Shown here: piece after piece, positions 9,873-18,524 of the stretch
Numbering within the stretch: the first letter of the stretch is position 1
Layout: every line of letters begins with the position of its first letter
NCBI GenBank assembly: GCA_963803295.1
Contig: CAWDMC010000010.1
Coordinates: forward strand, 558,001-622,000
Direction of reading: 5' to 3'
Length of the DNA: 64,000 bases
DNA from: CAWDMC01 sp963803295
GTDB taxonomy: Bacteria > Acidobacteriota > Terriglobia > UBA7540
Made by a program: the position numbers and the translations under genes
Notes under the pieces: model-generated
The model's input: only the letters and a program-made list of their open reading frames with translations
Told to the model about the DNA's origin: nothing
The model's database searches: none

Positions 9873-10430
9873 ATGCGAATTTCCCCTAACCTCGCGTCCC
9901 TCACTCTTCCGGTTGTCGGCTTGTTCTTCCTTGCTTTGGCGGTTTCGAAAGCAGCCGATCCACCCACTGCGGGCAGCGAAGCACCTGATTTTACACTGAG
10001 TTCGCAGGATGGGACGCCCGTCAGCCTCCATGATTTTCGCGGAAAGTGGGTAGTCTTGTATTTTTATCCTAAGGACATGACTCCTGGCTGCACCATAGAA
10101 GCCCACAATTTCCAGCGCGATCTCGCTCAATACCAGCAGAAGAACGCGGCCATCCTGGGTGTCAGCGTGGATACGCCGGATTCCCACAAGGAGTTCTGCA
10201 CCAAAGAAGGGCTGGATTTCAAGCTTCTGGCCGACACCGGCCACGAAGTCTCGGGCAAATACGCGTCGCTGATGCAAAAAGGCGACCTCACCCTTGCGGC
10301 GCGCAACACCTTCCTGATCGATCCGAAGGGTAAGGTGGCAAAGGTATTCCTGGCGGTTAGTCCGCCCCACCATAGTGAGGAGGTCTTGGCCGCGATTGAT
10401 GACCTGGAGAAAAGCTCCGGCTCGAAGTAG
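9873..10430 (+). CDS. Exported peroxiredoxin, BCP/PrxQ-like
   Basis: 185 aa. A hydrophobic leader (about residues 8-27, ending VSKAADPP) precedes a thioredoxin-fold peroxiredoxin domain (APDFTLSSQDG; VVLYFYPKDMTPGCT). The peroxidatic cysteine is C73 in TPGCTIEA. PrxQ proteins usually have a resolving Cys five residues later, but here position 78 is His, so the enzyme may be 1-Cys or use the Cys in KEFCTKEG. It would reduce hydroperoxides, probably in the periplasm. ATG 9873 is supported by AAGGAG 8-9 bases upstream; a longer frame from 9732 has no support. Confidence 0.88.
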   Translation: MRISPNLASLTLPVVGLFFLALAVSKAADPPTAGSEAPDFTLSSQDGTPVSLHDFRGKWVVLYFYPKDMTPGCTIEAHNFQRDLAQYQQKNAAILGVSVDTPDSHKEFCTKEGLDFKLLADTGHEVSGKYASLMQKGDLTLAARNTFLIDPKGKVAKVFLAVSPPHHSEEVLAAIDDLEKSSGSK

Positions 10431-10502
10431 TACTGGAGACGAGCCTGAGGATACGCAACTGCCCGCCCTTGATATGCATGCCACCGGCTGCATTCAGAGT
10501 AA

Positions 10503-10531
10503 CGCAGAGTTCGCGCTTTTCGAACTCTGCG
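10503..10531. terminator. Perfect 11-bp hairpin between convergent genes
   Basis: Arms CGCAGAGTTCG and CGAACTCTGCG enclose a 7-base loop in the gap between the peroxiredoxin and the convergent methyltransferase gene. Suited to bidirectional termination, though no long T-run follows. Confidence 0.55.
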
Positions 10532-10551
10532 GTTCTTCCTCCGGACAAACG

Positions 10552-10579
10552 GCAGACTTTCTGAGAAACGAAAGTCTGC
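10552..10579. terminator. Second perfect hairpin (10 bp) in the same gap
   Basis: Arms GCAGACTTTC and GAAAGTCTGC enclose an 8-base loop, only 20 bp from the preceding hairpin. It lies just after the stop codon of the methyltransferase on the minus strand. Confidence 0.5.
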
Positions 10580-10597
10580 TGCTACCCGGCTGCCCTT

Positions 10598-11248
10598 TCA
10601 CCTGCAAGGATCGATCCTGTAGGCCACCAAAGTCTCCGGCCAGAAAGTCACGCGCACTCCCGCAATCCGGCTGGTGGGGAACAGCCGTCTGAGCCGGCGC
10701 GCGGAAAGCAGTCCCAGTTCCTGCACGGTTCCTTTGGCGATATGGGTTCCCAGAAGGCGGTTGTACTTCATTTGCACGGTGCGTGGCAGGAATTGGAAAA
10801 AGGGCAGATGGTGGTGGCTTTCGAAGGGGAACCAATAGTTGGGCGTGGTTACAAACCAGCTTCGGCCTACGCGCATGATCTCACGCGCGAAAGCCTCCTG
10901 CCGGCCTTCACCCAGGATGTGCTCGATCACGGCGTTGGAGAAGACCAGATCGAAGCTTTTGTCGGGAAAAGGAATCGCGCAGCCGTCAAACACGGCGTAG
11001 GCGGGTTGGGGGTAGTGCTCGCGAGCGCTTACGACCTCGGCTAGCTCGTACCCGCCGCCGACAATGCGCTCCGGATACGGGTAAACATCCTCGAAGGTGT
11101 AGCGCGAGAAAACGTCGCCGGAAGCGCCCACGTCGAGGACGCGATCGTCCGGCCGGGGCTTAAAAACCTGGTGATAGAGTTCAAACTTCTTGCGCCGCGA
11201 GCGCTGGCTGAACCGCCGCAGCATCCGGCTGTACGCCGTGTCTCTCAT
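10598..11248 (-). CDS. Class I SAM-dependent methyltransferase
   Basis: 216 aa. The SAM-binding motif I is VLDVGASGD (near residue 38), and a later DLVFSNAVIEHI matches the motif IV/post-motif region of methyltransferase-11/23-like proteins. The acceptor is unknown; the NYWFPFESHHHLPF segment is common in methyltransferases acting on lipids, glycans or quinones, but this is not decisive. It begins 19 bp after xseA and is probably its operon partner, in the place where xseB often sits. Confidence 0.8.
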   Translation of the reverse strand: MRDTAYSRMLRRFSQRSRRKKFELYHQVFKPRPDDRVLDVGASGDVFSRYTFEDVYPYPERIVGGGYELAEVVSAREHYPQPAYAVFDGCAIPFPDKSFDLVFSNAVIEHILGEGRQEAFAREIMRVGRSWFVTTPNYWFPFESHHHLPFFQFLPRTVQMKYNRLLGTHIAKGTVQELGLLSARRLRRLFPTSRIAGVRVTFWPETLVAYRIDPCR

Positions 11249-11267
11249 GCTTTCCCGATGCCGGACC

Positions 11268-12623
11268 TCATCGGCCCTCGTTCACCGTAGCATCCAGTTC
11301 GCCGCGCGCCAGGCGGACGGAAATGCGGCTCCCCGCCGCAAGGCCAGCCGCATCGCGCACGATTCTTCCGTCCGCGTCACGGGTGATCGAGTAACCCCGG
11401 TTGAGGATCCCCACCGGGTTGCGTTCGTCGAGAATCGATTGCCAATGAGTCAAAGCGTTTCGCCGTTCCACGAGGTAGCGGTGGAAGCAAGCCTCGAGCC
11501 GGCCCTCGCGATCCTCCAGTTGCGCACGTTTCCAGCCCAACACTTGCCGGAAATCATAGCGGTTGATCCCCGCCGAGACATCGAGGAATTCATGACGCTT
11601 CTTGTTCAAATGGCGCCGGGCAGCCGCTTCGAGGGTAGTCACGCAATCGTCCACCCGCTGCGAACGCTCGGCCAACTGGCGAGTGACTCTGTCAAAGACG
11701 CGGTGAATGTGAAGTTCCGTCAATTGACGCCGCGATTCCGAGAGCTTTAGTCGGATCACTTGAGTCAGGCGCCGGGCACGATTCGCAATCTCCGCCTCGT
11801 AGTCTTCCTTGCGATGCACTACGAGTTCAGCCGCGGCGGAGGGAGTCGGAGCGCGCAAATCCGCGACGAAGTCTGCAATGGTGAAGTCGGTCTCATGGCC
11901 CACGCCGGAAATCACAGGAATCGAAGATGCTGCGATGGCACGCGCCACCTCCTCCTCGTTGAACGCCCAGAGGTCTTCCAGCGAGCCGCCGCCACGGGCC
12001 ACGATCAATACGTCGGCGAGTTCGCGGCGATTGAAATACTCGAGCCCGCGCACGATCTCGCTTGCAGCCCCTTCACCCTGCACCCGCACGGGGTAGAGCA
12101 GCACATTCATGTTGGGGAAACGGCGGCGAAGCACCAGCAGGATGTCACGGATCACAGCTCCGGTAGGTGAGGTGACGATTCCGACCCGGCGCGGCAGCAT
12201 CGGAAGAGGCTTTCGGCGCGAGGGTTCAAACAGTCCCTCAGCAGCAAGTTTTGTTTTGAGTTGCTCGAAGGCAAGCTGCAGCGCTCCCAGGCCCGCCGGT
12301 TCCAGATATTCCACCTGGATCTGGTACTCGCCGCGAGCTTCGTAGACGCTCAAGCGGCCGCGCACCACCACCGAGAGCCCGTCCTCCGGCTTGAACTTCA
12401 GGTAGCGGGCCTGATTGCGGAAGCAGACCGCCCGAATCTGTGCCTGATTGTTTTTCAGGGTGAAGTAGCAGTGTCCGGAACCGGCAGCGCGTAGGTTGGA
12501 GATCTCGCCGGCCACCCACACGTCGAGGAAGCGCGGCTCAATCACTTCCCGGATCGCCTGGTTCAGCTCGCCGACGCTGTAGATCCGGCGTTGTGGCTTA
12601 AAGTCGAACGCCTCTTGACCCAT
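11268..12623 (-). CDS. xseA: Exodeoxyribonuclease VII large subunit
   Basis: 451 aa, normal for the family. N-terminal OB-fold (VWVAGEISNLRAAGSGHCYF), then the catalytic region with VGIVTSPTGAVIRD, ARGGGSLEDLWAFNEE and VISGVGHETDFTIADFVAD, then a long coiled-coil C-terminus. With XseB it forms a nuclease that degrades single-stranded DNA to oligonucleotides. No xseB-like small ORF is found next to it. Upstream are DUF2905 and ndk on the same strand. Confidence 0.95.
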   Translation of the reverse strand: MGQEAFDFKPQRRIYSVGELNQAIREVIEPRFLDVWVAGEISNLRAAGSGHCYFTLKNNQAQIRAVCFRNQARYLKFKPEDGLSVVVRGRLSVYEARGEYQIQVEYLEPAGLGALQLAFEQLKTKLAAEGLFEPSRRKPLPMLPRRVGIVTSPTGAVIRDILLVLRRRFPNMNVLLYPVRVQGEGAASEIVRGLEYFNRRELADVLIVARGGGSLEDLWAFNEEEVARAIAASSIPVISGVGHETDFTIADFVADLRAPTPSAAAELVVHRKEDYEAEIANRARRLTQVIRLKLSESRRQLTELHIHRVFDRVTRQLAERSQRVDDCVTTLEAAARRHLNKKRHEFLDVSAGINRYDFRQVLGWKRAQLEDREGRLEACFHRYLVERRNALTHWQSILDERNPVGILNRGYSITRDADGRIVRDAAGLAAGSRISVRLARGELDATVNEGR

Positions 12624-12655
12624 AGTTGCAGCGCGGCTCCGTCATCTTTCTTACT

Positions 12656-12685
12656 CCCCTCCTATTAGGTCTATTTTAGGAGGGG
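12656..12685. repeat. Palindromic repeat CCCCTCCTA/TAGGAGGGG
   Basis: A 9-bp perfect stem with a 12-base loop between DUF2905 and xseA. Related CCCTCC...GGAGGG palindromes occur at 41984, 45893 and 53340, so this seems to be a dispersed intergenic element rather than a gene-specific terminator. Confidence 0.5.
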
Positions 12686-12734
12686 GCGAGGGGGTGGTAA
12701 GGGCATAGTTTCTGAGTTCATAAACCCCTCGTGC

Positions 12735-12977
12735 TCAGCGGCGGGTCAGAAAGGAGATCAACCACAACACCAGCGTCAGTAATAAACTTAGCAGCAGGCA
12801 GGTGACGATCGGAAAATAGAAATACCCATGCCTGCCCTTGTAGGCGATATCTCCAGGCAGCCGGCCCAAGCCAAAATATGAGAACCGCGATCCCGCCATC
12901 AGCACGACACCCGCAACCACCAGCACGATGCCGGCGATCACCAACAGCTTACCGAGGTGGAAAGGCAATCCGCTCAT
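12735..12977 (-). CDS. DUF2905 small membrane protein
   Basis: 80 aa, two transmembrane segments (about 9-30 and 52-76) separated by the family signature GRLPGDIAYKGRHGYFYFPI. DUF2905 proteins are short inner-membrane proteins of unknown function. It sits 76 bp after ndk on the same strand. Confidence 0.85.
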   Translation of the reverse strand: MSGLPFHLGKLLVIAGIVLVVAGVVLMAGSRFSYFGLGRLPGDIAYKGRHGYFYFPIVTCLLLSLLLTLVLWLISFLTRR

Positions 12978-13053
12978 GACGACGCCGATCCTCGCGGAGG
13001 CAGTTCACCCCCTGAGAGTATCACCAAGCGCGAGTACGGTCGCGGAGGCGGCA

Positions 13054-13473
13054 CTACACAAGTTCGATGCCAGGGAAAAAGTAGCCGATTTCGTAAGCCG
13101 CGGTTTCAGGCGCATCCGAGCCATGCACCACGTTGTGCTCAATCGAGGTGGCGTACAGTTTGCGAATCGTGCCAGGCGCGGCGTTCGAAGGATTCGTGGC
13201 GCCCATAACCTCCCGCAGCCGAGCGATGGCGTTCTCCCCTTCCAAAACCATCGGCAGCGCTGGCCCGGAGCTCATAAAAGTGGTAAGGCTGTCGAAGAAG
13301 GGCCGCGCGCGATGGACAGCATAGAAACCTTCAGCTTCCGTCTTACTCAACCGAACCAGTTTTGCGGTGATGATCTTGAACTGATTGGCTTCGAGGATGC
13401 TGATAATATCGCCGACGTGCCCGGCGGCGACGGCGTCCGGCTTGATGATGGTGAGAGTGCGTTCGATTGGCAT
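13054..13473 (-). CDS. ndk: Nucleoside diphosphate kinase
   Basis: 139 aa, full length. N-terminus ERTLTIIKPDAV and the active-site His in IEHNVVHGSDAPETA are diagnostic. It transfers the gamma-phosphate from ATP to NDPs via a phosphohistidine. It lies 36 bp after sucD; the pairing is biochemically sensible because succinyl-CoA synthetase makes NTPs that Ndk equilibrates. The C-terminus is slightly divergent (FFPGIELV). Confidence 0.96.
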   Translation of the reverse strand: MPIERTLTIIKPDAVAAGHVGDIISILEANQFKIITAKLVRLSKTEAEGFYAVHRARPFFDSLTTFMSSGPALPMVLEGENAIARLREVMGATNPSNAAPGTIRKLYATSIEHNVVHGSDAPETAAYEIGYFFPGIELV

Positions 13474-13509
13474 GTGGTGTGATTCCCTTGGAAGATGTGG
13501 AAGTGGCTG

Positions 13510-14421
13510 CTAGACCTTGGCACTGCGAGAATGAAGAGCCTCGGCCAGCGTGTCGCCGATCATGGCGGGACTTTCTGCCACCAGGATTCCCGCGGCTTGG
13601 AGCGCTCGGATCTTATCGAGGGCAGTGCCCTTGCCACCGGAAATGATCGCCCCGGCGTGGCCCATCCGGCGTCCTGGTGGCGCCGTCCGGCCGGCGATGA
13701 ATCCGACCACCGGCTTGTGAACCTCGGCACTTACGAAATCCGCGGCTTCCTCCTCGGCGCTTCCACCAATCTCGCCGATCATGATAATCGCGTGAGTATC
13801 CGGATCTTCGTTCATCAAGGCCAGCGCGTCCACAAAATTGGTGCCGATAATGGGATCTCCTCCGATGCCGATGCAGGTGGATTGCCCGATGCCCAGGCTC
13901 GAGAGTTGTCCTACCGCTTCGTAGGTCAGGGTGCCACTGCGTGAGATCACGCCCACATGACCCGGCAGATGGATGCGAGCCGGCATAATACCGATCTTGC
14001 ATTTACCTGGAGAAATAATTCCCGGGCAATTGGGACCGATAAGGCGAGTGCGGCGGCCGCTTAGATACAGCTTCACCTTTACCATGTCGAAAGTCGGAAT
14101 GCCCTCAGTGATGGCGACTACCAGGGGCAAATCGGCCTCCGCCGCTTCCATAATGGCATCCGCGGCAAAGGGCGGGGGCACAAAAACCATTGAGGCATTG
14201 GCCCGAGTCTCCTCCACAGCCTCCCGCACCGTGTTGAAGACAGGAACGGCCACCTCACCACCAGCGTCCTCGAATTTTGCGCTCGTACCGCCTTTGCCAG
14301 GCGTCACACCCGCCACGACGTTGGTCCCATAAGCAATCGACTGCTGCGTGTGGAATCCGCCCTCACGGCCGGTGATGCCCTGAACCAGTAATCTCGTATT
14401 TTCGTCAACCAGAATAGACAT
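13510..14421 (-). CDS. sucD: Succinyl-CoA synthetase (ADP-forming) alpha subunit
   Basis: 303 aa. CoA-binding Rossmann domain at the N-terminus (GITGREGGFHTQQSIAYG), ligase domain with IIMIGEIGGSAEEEAA, and the phosphorylated active-site His in RRMGHAGAIISGGKG. It acts with SucC in the TCA cycle. It is separated from sucC by two small unrelated genes, which is unusual because sucC and sucD are normally adjacent. Confidence 0.97.
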   Translation of the reverse strand: MSILVDENTRLLVQGITGREGGFHTQQSIAYGTNVVAGVTPGKGGTSAKFEDAGGEVAVPVFNTVREAVEETRANASMVFVPPPFAADAIMEAAEADLPLVVAITEGIPTFDMVKVKLYLSGRRTRLIGPNCPGIISPGKCKIGIMPARIHLPGHVGVISRSGTLTYEAVGQLSSLGIGQSTCIGIGGDPIIGTNFVDALALMNEDPDTHAIIMIGEIGGSAEEEAADFVSAEVHKPVVGFIAGRTAPPGRRMGHAGAIISGGKGTALDKIRALQAAGILVAESPAMIGDTLAEALHSRSAKV

Positions 14422-14456
14422 GGGCCTCGACTTTCTGTGCCGATTGATTCCCGTTC

Positions 14457-14867
14457 TCAGCGCACTTCGTAAAGATAAGCGCCCTCGATGAACATGCCAC
14501 CCACTTGGGTATTCCCAAGCCGTGCTCCTTCGACTGAGGCCGTCTGGGCAAAGACAGAACGTAGTGCTTGATACATCGGTTGCATGGGACTGATAAGTTC
14601 AATTTTCAGACGCTGTCCCGATTCAGACGGAATGTGTCGTATGACTTTGCTAAGCTCCCGATAGGCATCCCGCGGTCCCAGTGCATCAACTCTCGGGCTC
14701 GCAATTACCAGGTGCCACTCGCCAGCCTCCGGCTCAAGCAGCCAAAAGGCCCCCATGATCGGGAACTCCTTATTCGCTCGCAGTAACTGCCACACCGTTC
14801 TGCCAAACTCAAGGTCCGCTTCGTTGAGCGCTTCAACATAATTCATTACCACCTCCGCCGTATCCAT
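14457..14867 (-). CDS. Hypothetical protein paired with HEPN gene
   Basis: 136 aa; family not recognised. No signal peptide or membrane segment. The middle (GAFWLLEPEAGEWHLVIASP, then GPRDAYRELSKVI) suggests a mixed alpha/beta cytoplasmic protein. Its start overlaps the end of the HEPN gene by 22 bp, with GGAG 7 bases before the ATG, so the two are translationally coupled. It lies 35 bp before sucD. The coupling suggests a two-component module, possibly toxin-antitoxin-like; there is no direct evidence for activity. Confidence 0.75.
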   Translation of the reverse strand: MDTAEVVMNYVEALNEADLEFGRTVWQLLRANKEFPIMGAFWLLEPEAGEWHLVIASPRVDALGPRDAYRELSKVIRHIPSESGQRLKIELISPMQPMYQALRSVFAQTASVEGARLGNTQVGGMFIEGAYLYEVR

Positions 14868-15277
14868 TCCATCACTCCGGAACCGGGTTCGGTGGCCGCC
14901 GCGTACAGTGACTTTGCCCGCAGTTCTTCGATCACTTCGTAGCGGTTTTCATTGTTCCAAAGCTGGACGATGATCCAATTACTCTCCAACTTTTCGTCAG
15001 CCTGCATTTCGTTCTGCATCTCCGCCCAAAGCGCCGCGTCGAGTCGAACTAACTCCTTCAAGTTGTGGGTGTAGGCCTGATTGACAAAGCTTTTATCTGG
15101 GAAATCGTATTGCCGGACGGCGCGCGCCAGATAGGCCTTGAGGGCACATTCCAGGGCAAGACCGGTCATGTAATAGGCACCTGTCCAGAACTGGTTGTCG
15201 AGCAAAACCCGAGCTTCCTCTAGTCGGTTGTCCGCGAGGAGTCGCAACTTGTCGCGATTCAACTTGGCAACAACCAC
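14846..15277 (-). CDS. HEPN-domain protein
   Basis: 143 aa, GTG start with AGGAG 5-6 bases upstream. Residues about 8-100 match HEPN four-helix proteins: LADNRLEEARVLLDNQFWTG, GLALECALKAYLA and the later THNLKELV. The canonical RNase motif R-x4-6-H is not evident, so it may be a non-catalytic or antitoxin-like HEPN. MNT nucleotidyltransferases are the usual partners, but the coupled downstream gene here is not one. It lies 21 bp after sucC and so interrupts the sucC-sucD pair. Confidence 0.8.
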   Translation of the reverse strand: MVVAKLNRDKLRLLADNRLEEARVLLDNQFWTGAYYMTGLALECALKAYLARAVRQYDFPDKSFVNQAYTHNLKELVRLDAALWAEMQNEMQADEKLESNWIIVQLWNNENRYEVIEELRAKSLYAAATEPGSGVMEWIRRRW

Positions 15278-15298
15278 ACAAGCTCCTGCCGTCGCCGA

Positions 15299-16462
15299 TC
15301 AAACCCCAGCCGCAGCGACGACCCTTTCGGCCGCGTCCTTCATCCCCTTCGCGACAGCAAAATTCAGGCCCGACTCGCTCAGGATCTGGTGCCCCAACTC
15401 GACGTTGGTACCTTCGAGCCTCACCACCACAGGCACCTTAATACCCAGGTCCTTCACGGCAGCGATCACGCCATTTGCCACGATATCGCAGCGCATGATT
15501 CCGCCGAAAATATTGATCAGCACGGCGCGAACGTTGGGATCGCCAAGAATAATCTCGAATCCGCGTTTCACCTGCTCCTCGTTGGCGCCGCCGCCCACAT
15601 CGAGAAAATTAGCCGGCCGCCCGCCGGCATATTGAATGATGTCCATGGTTGACATGGCCAGTCCAGCACCGTTTACCATGCAACCGACGTTGCCCTCCAG
15701 ACGAATATAGTTCAGCTTGTACTCTGAAGCCTTTACCTCGAGAGGATCTTCCTCGTTGAGATCGCGCATCGCTACGATGTCGGGGTGGCGATAGAGGGCG
15801 TTATCGTCGAAGTTCATTTTGGCATCGAGCGCCAGCAGAGCGCCCGCCTTGGTGACGACGAAAGGGTTGATCTCCAGGAGTGAAGCATCCGTGGCTTCGA
15901 AGGCATGATACAAGGCAGTGAAGAACTTTACGGCTTCGCTCACTTGTGGCCCTTCGAGACCCAATCCGAAAGCAAGATTGCGCCCTTCGAAGGCCTGGAA
16001 CCCGACCGCGGGGTCGATGGTTTCCTTCAGGATTTTCTCCGGATGCGACGCCGCAACTTCTTCGATCTCCATGCCACCTTCGGTCGACGCCATGAAAACC
16101 GGCCGCCCGCAGGTGCGATCGATCACCAGTCCCAGGTAAAGCTCGCGGGCGATGTCGAGGCCTTCTTCGATCAGTACGCGTTTCACCGCGCGACCCTCGG
16201 GACCCGTCTGGTGCGTCACCAGGTTCATCCCCAGGATTTTGCTTGCCGCTTGGACAGCCTCTTCGGGTCCGCGCGCCAGCTTCACTCCTCCGCCCTTGCC
16301 GCGCCCGCCGGCGTGGATCTGGGCTTTGACCACCACCGTTCCGCCACCGAGACGCACGGCAACCTGGCGAGCTTCCTCCGGAGTCGAGATGACTTCGCCG
16401 CGTGGCACCGTGACGCCATAGCGGGCAAGGATCTGTTTTGCTTGAAATTCGTGGATTTTCAT
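15299..16462 (-). CDS. sucC: Succinyl-CoA synthetase (ADP-forming) beta subunit
   Basis: 387 aa, normal length. The ATP-grasp domain starts MKIHEFQAKQILARYGV, with KAQIHAGGRGKGGGVKLA; the C-terminal ligase part has NVGCMVNGAGLAMSTMD and INIFGGIMRCDIVA. It forms the heterotetramer with SucD. It is the first gene of an apparent sucC-HEPN-unknown-sucD-ndk transcription unit driven by the promoter at 16580-16608. Confidence 0.97.
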   Translation of the reverse strand: MKIHEFQAKQILARYGVTVPRGEVISTPEEARQVAVRLGGGTVVVKAQIHAGGRGKGGGVKLARGPEEAVQAASKILGMNLVTHQTGPEGRAVKRVLIEEGLDIARELYLGLVIDRTCGRPVFMASTEGGMEIEEVAASHPEKILKETIDPAVGFQAFEGRNLAFGLGLEGPQVSEAVKFFTALYHAFEATDASLLEINPFVVTKAGALLALDAKMNFDDNALYRHPDIVAMRDLNEEDPLEVKASEYKLNYIRLEGNVGCMVNGAGLAMSTMDIIQYAGGRPANFLDVGGGANEEQVKRGFEIILGDPNVRAVLINIFGGIMRCDIVANGVIAAVKDLGIKVPVVVRLEGTNVELGHQILSESGLNFAVAKGMKDAAERVVAAAGV

Positions 16463-16579
16463 TTTAGAAGCCGGTGTTCCCGATTATCCGTTATCAGTAA
16501 CTCGTAGACAGGCGAGATTCGCTTTAATGACCAGGATCACGCTACAATAAAAGTGCCGCTTGCGGAGCCAGAATAATTC

Positions 16580-16608
16580 AGTATAGAAAATGCGCCCCGA
16601 AATTGCAA
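16580..16608 (-). promoter_or_regulatory. Candidate sigma-70 promoter for sucC operon
   Basis: On the minus strand: TTGCAA (16603-16608), 17-bp spacer, TATACT (16580-16585). This predicts a leader of about 110 nt before sucC. Read by eye only. Confidence 0.5.
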
Positions 16609-16737
16609 TGAAAGCGAATGTCGGACCGCGATGTGTTTTGGCGTTTCGGTTGGACTTGTGAGCCACACTTTGGAACCCAACTGCGTTAATACGCGCACAG
16701 CATTATTTTCTGCTGTGGCGTTTATGCAGCTCACAAC

Positions 16738-17802
16738 ATGATTCGCGAAGCTACAGAAAAGCTAATCTGCCGCGAGGACCTCACCCGGGCTGAAGCTGCC
16801 TCGGTCATGAACGAGCTTCTTTCCGGTACAGTTCCCGAGGGGGAAATCGTCTGTTTCCTGGTGGCCCTTCGCGACAAAGGTGAGAACGCGGCCGAGCTCA
16901 CCGGGTTTGCTGAGGTCATGCGGGATAGGGCGGCCGAACACCTTCGCCAAGCCGGCGTTGAGCTTGACGCCCTGCAGCAAGAGTCCCCCCTGCTGGACAC
17001 GTGTGGCACCGGCGGCGACGGCCGGTGTACGTTTAACGTCTCGACCGCAACTGCGATTGTGGCGGCGGCAGCCGGCGTACGCGTGGCCAAGCACGGCAAC
17101 CGTGCGATCTCCAGCCGCTCAGGAAGCGCCGACGTCCTGGAGGCTTTGGGCGTCGCTATCGACCTGCCGCTCGAGCGCATCGGTGAATGTCTCGATCGTG
17201 TGGGTATGGTATTTCTGTTTGCTCCCCATCTGCATCTCGCCATGAAACACGTTATGAATGCGCGCCGGAAACTGAAGACCAAAACTGTGTTCAACCTGCT
17301 CGGACCGCTCACCAATCCGCTCGCGGCTTCCGTGCAACTGCTTGGCGTATACGACCGCACCCGCACCGGGATGATGGCCGAAACCCTGGCGGCGTTTGGC
17401 AGCCGTCGCGCCTTGGTCGTGGCGGGCTGGGACGGCACCGACGAAATCTCCACCTGTGGACCGACGCAGGTCTCGGAGACGAGAAGCGCGAGCCCTGATA
17501 ACCCGACGGTCACCACGCGGCATATCGGTCCCGAGGATTTTGGGCTGAGTCCGGCTCCAGCCGACGCGCTGAGCGGCGGCGATCCGGCCGCGAACGCTGC
17601 CTTGATTCGCCGGGTGCTGGCCGGTGAATCCGGTCATGCTCGCGATGCGGTCCTTGCCAATACCTCAGCGGCGCTGGTGGCCGCGTGCCTCGCCGGGAAT
17701 TTCATGGAGGGAATTGAGCGGGCCGCTGAGGCCATCGATTCAAAGGCCGCCCAACGGACCCTGGCAGCGCTGGCCGATTTCACTCAGAAATACCGGCGCT
17801 GA
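16738..17802 (+). CDS. trpD: Anthranilate phosphoribosyltransferase
   Basis: 354 aa. PRPP-binding signature DTCGTGGDG, then FNVSTATAIVAAAAG, KHGNRAISSRSGSADVLEALG and MKHVMNARRKLKTKTVFNLLGP are all characteristic. Second step of tryptophan synthesis: anthranilate plus PRPP. It stands alone here, divergent from sucC; no other trp gene is in the window, although trp genes are often scattered. Confidence 0.96.
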   Translation: MIREATEKLICREDLTRAEAASVMNELLSGTVPEGEIVCFLVALRDKGENAAELTGFAEVMRDRAAEHLRQAGVELDALQQESPLLDTCGTGGDGRCTFNVSTATAIVAAAAGVRVAKHGNRAISSRSGSADVLEALGVAIDLPLERIGECLDRVGMVFLFAPHLHLAMKHVMNARRKLKTKTVFNLLGPLTNPLAASVQLLGVYDRTRTGMMAETLAAFGSRRALVVAGWDGTDEISTCGPTQVSETRSASPDNPTVTTRHIGPEDFGLSPAPADALSGGDPAANAALIRRVLAGESGHARDAVLANTSAALVAACLAGNFMEGIERAAEAIDSKAAQRTLAALADFTQKYRR

Positions 17803-17803
17803 C

Positions 17804-18340
17804 TCACTCGACTTGAAAGGCGTAGAGGTAACCCGGAAGTTCGCCACCACGGTACTGATAAAAGCCGTACTCACCGGGATCGAGATCGTCGGCCGGCACC
17901 AAACGGTAGAGTCCCGTTTCCACCTGCTTTTCGTAGAATTCCACCTGCGACTTCAGCGAAATACCCGAACTTGGCTTCCACTCCTTCTCGCCGCTGATCT
18001 CAAACTCGCGGCGGCTGCTCTTTTGCTTCAGCTTCACCAGAACCAGATCGCCGGCTCCTCCCCGGCCTGGCGGCATCCGGAAATAGAATACAGGCGTCGA
18101 AATCACGTGCAATTGCGCGTGACGCCCCAGGATCTGCGCCTTCACCGTGCCCTTTCCGGTGGGCATGGCGCCTTTCATGGGCAGGGGAGGGAGCTTGCTC
18201 GCCGAATGCTCGACCGTGAGGGCGCGGCCTTCGATCCGAATTGCCCCTTCCGGATTCTGATAGTAAAGGCCCGGATCCCTGGGGACTTGGGCGCCTTCAA
18301 GGGCGAACATCAGTGCGAATGCAATTTGGACAACCGGCAT
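17804..18340 (-). CDS. Secreted hypothetical protein
   Basis: 178 aa with a short N-terminal hydrophobic leader (PVVQIAFALMFALEG). The rest is polar, with several predicted beta strands (RIEGRALTVEH; DLVLVKLKQKSSRREFEISG; EYGFYQYRGG). Family not recognised; similar exported beta proteins are common in Acidobacteria. Its stop is one base from the convergent trpD stop. Confidence 0.65.
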   Translation of the reverse strand: MPVVQIAFALMFALEGAQVPRDPGLYYQNPEGAIRIEGRALTVEHSASKLPPLPMKGAMPTGKGTVKAQILGRHAQLHVISTPVFYFRMPPGRGGAGDLVLVKLKQKSSRREFEISGEKEWKPSSGISLKSQVEFYEKQVETGLYRLVPADDLDPGEYGFYQYRGGELPGYLYAFQVE

Positions 18341-18524
18341 ACCCTGTTGGGTCTCTCCTCGACATTCGCTCGGGGCCCCACCCTCGCAGCGTCTACTCAG
18401 TCCGGTACTCAGTCCGGGCCGACTCTATATACTCTAGCGTCAATACACGTCTTGTGCTGTGCCGTGGATCACATTTGAATGGAAAGGTGGGGGTACGTCG
18501 GTACCCTATTTGTTCAGAATTTGT

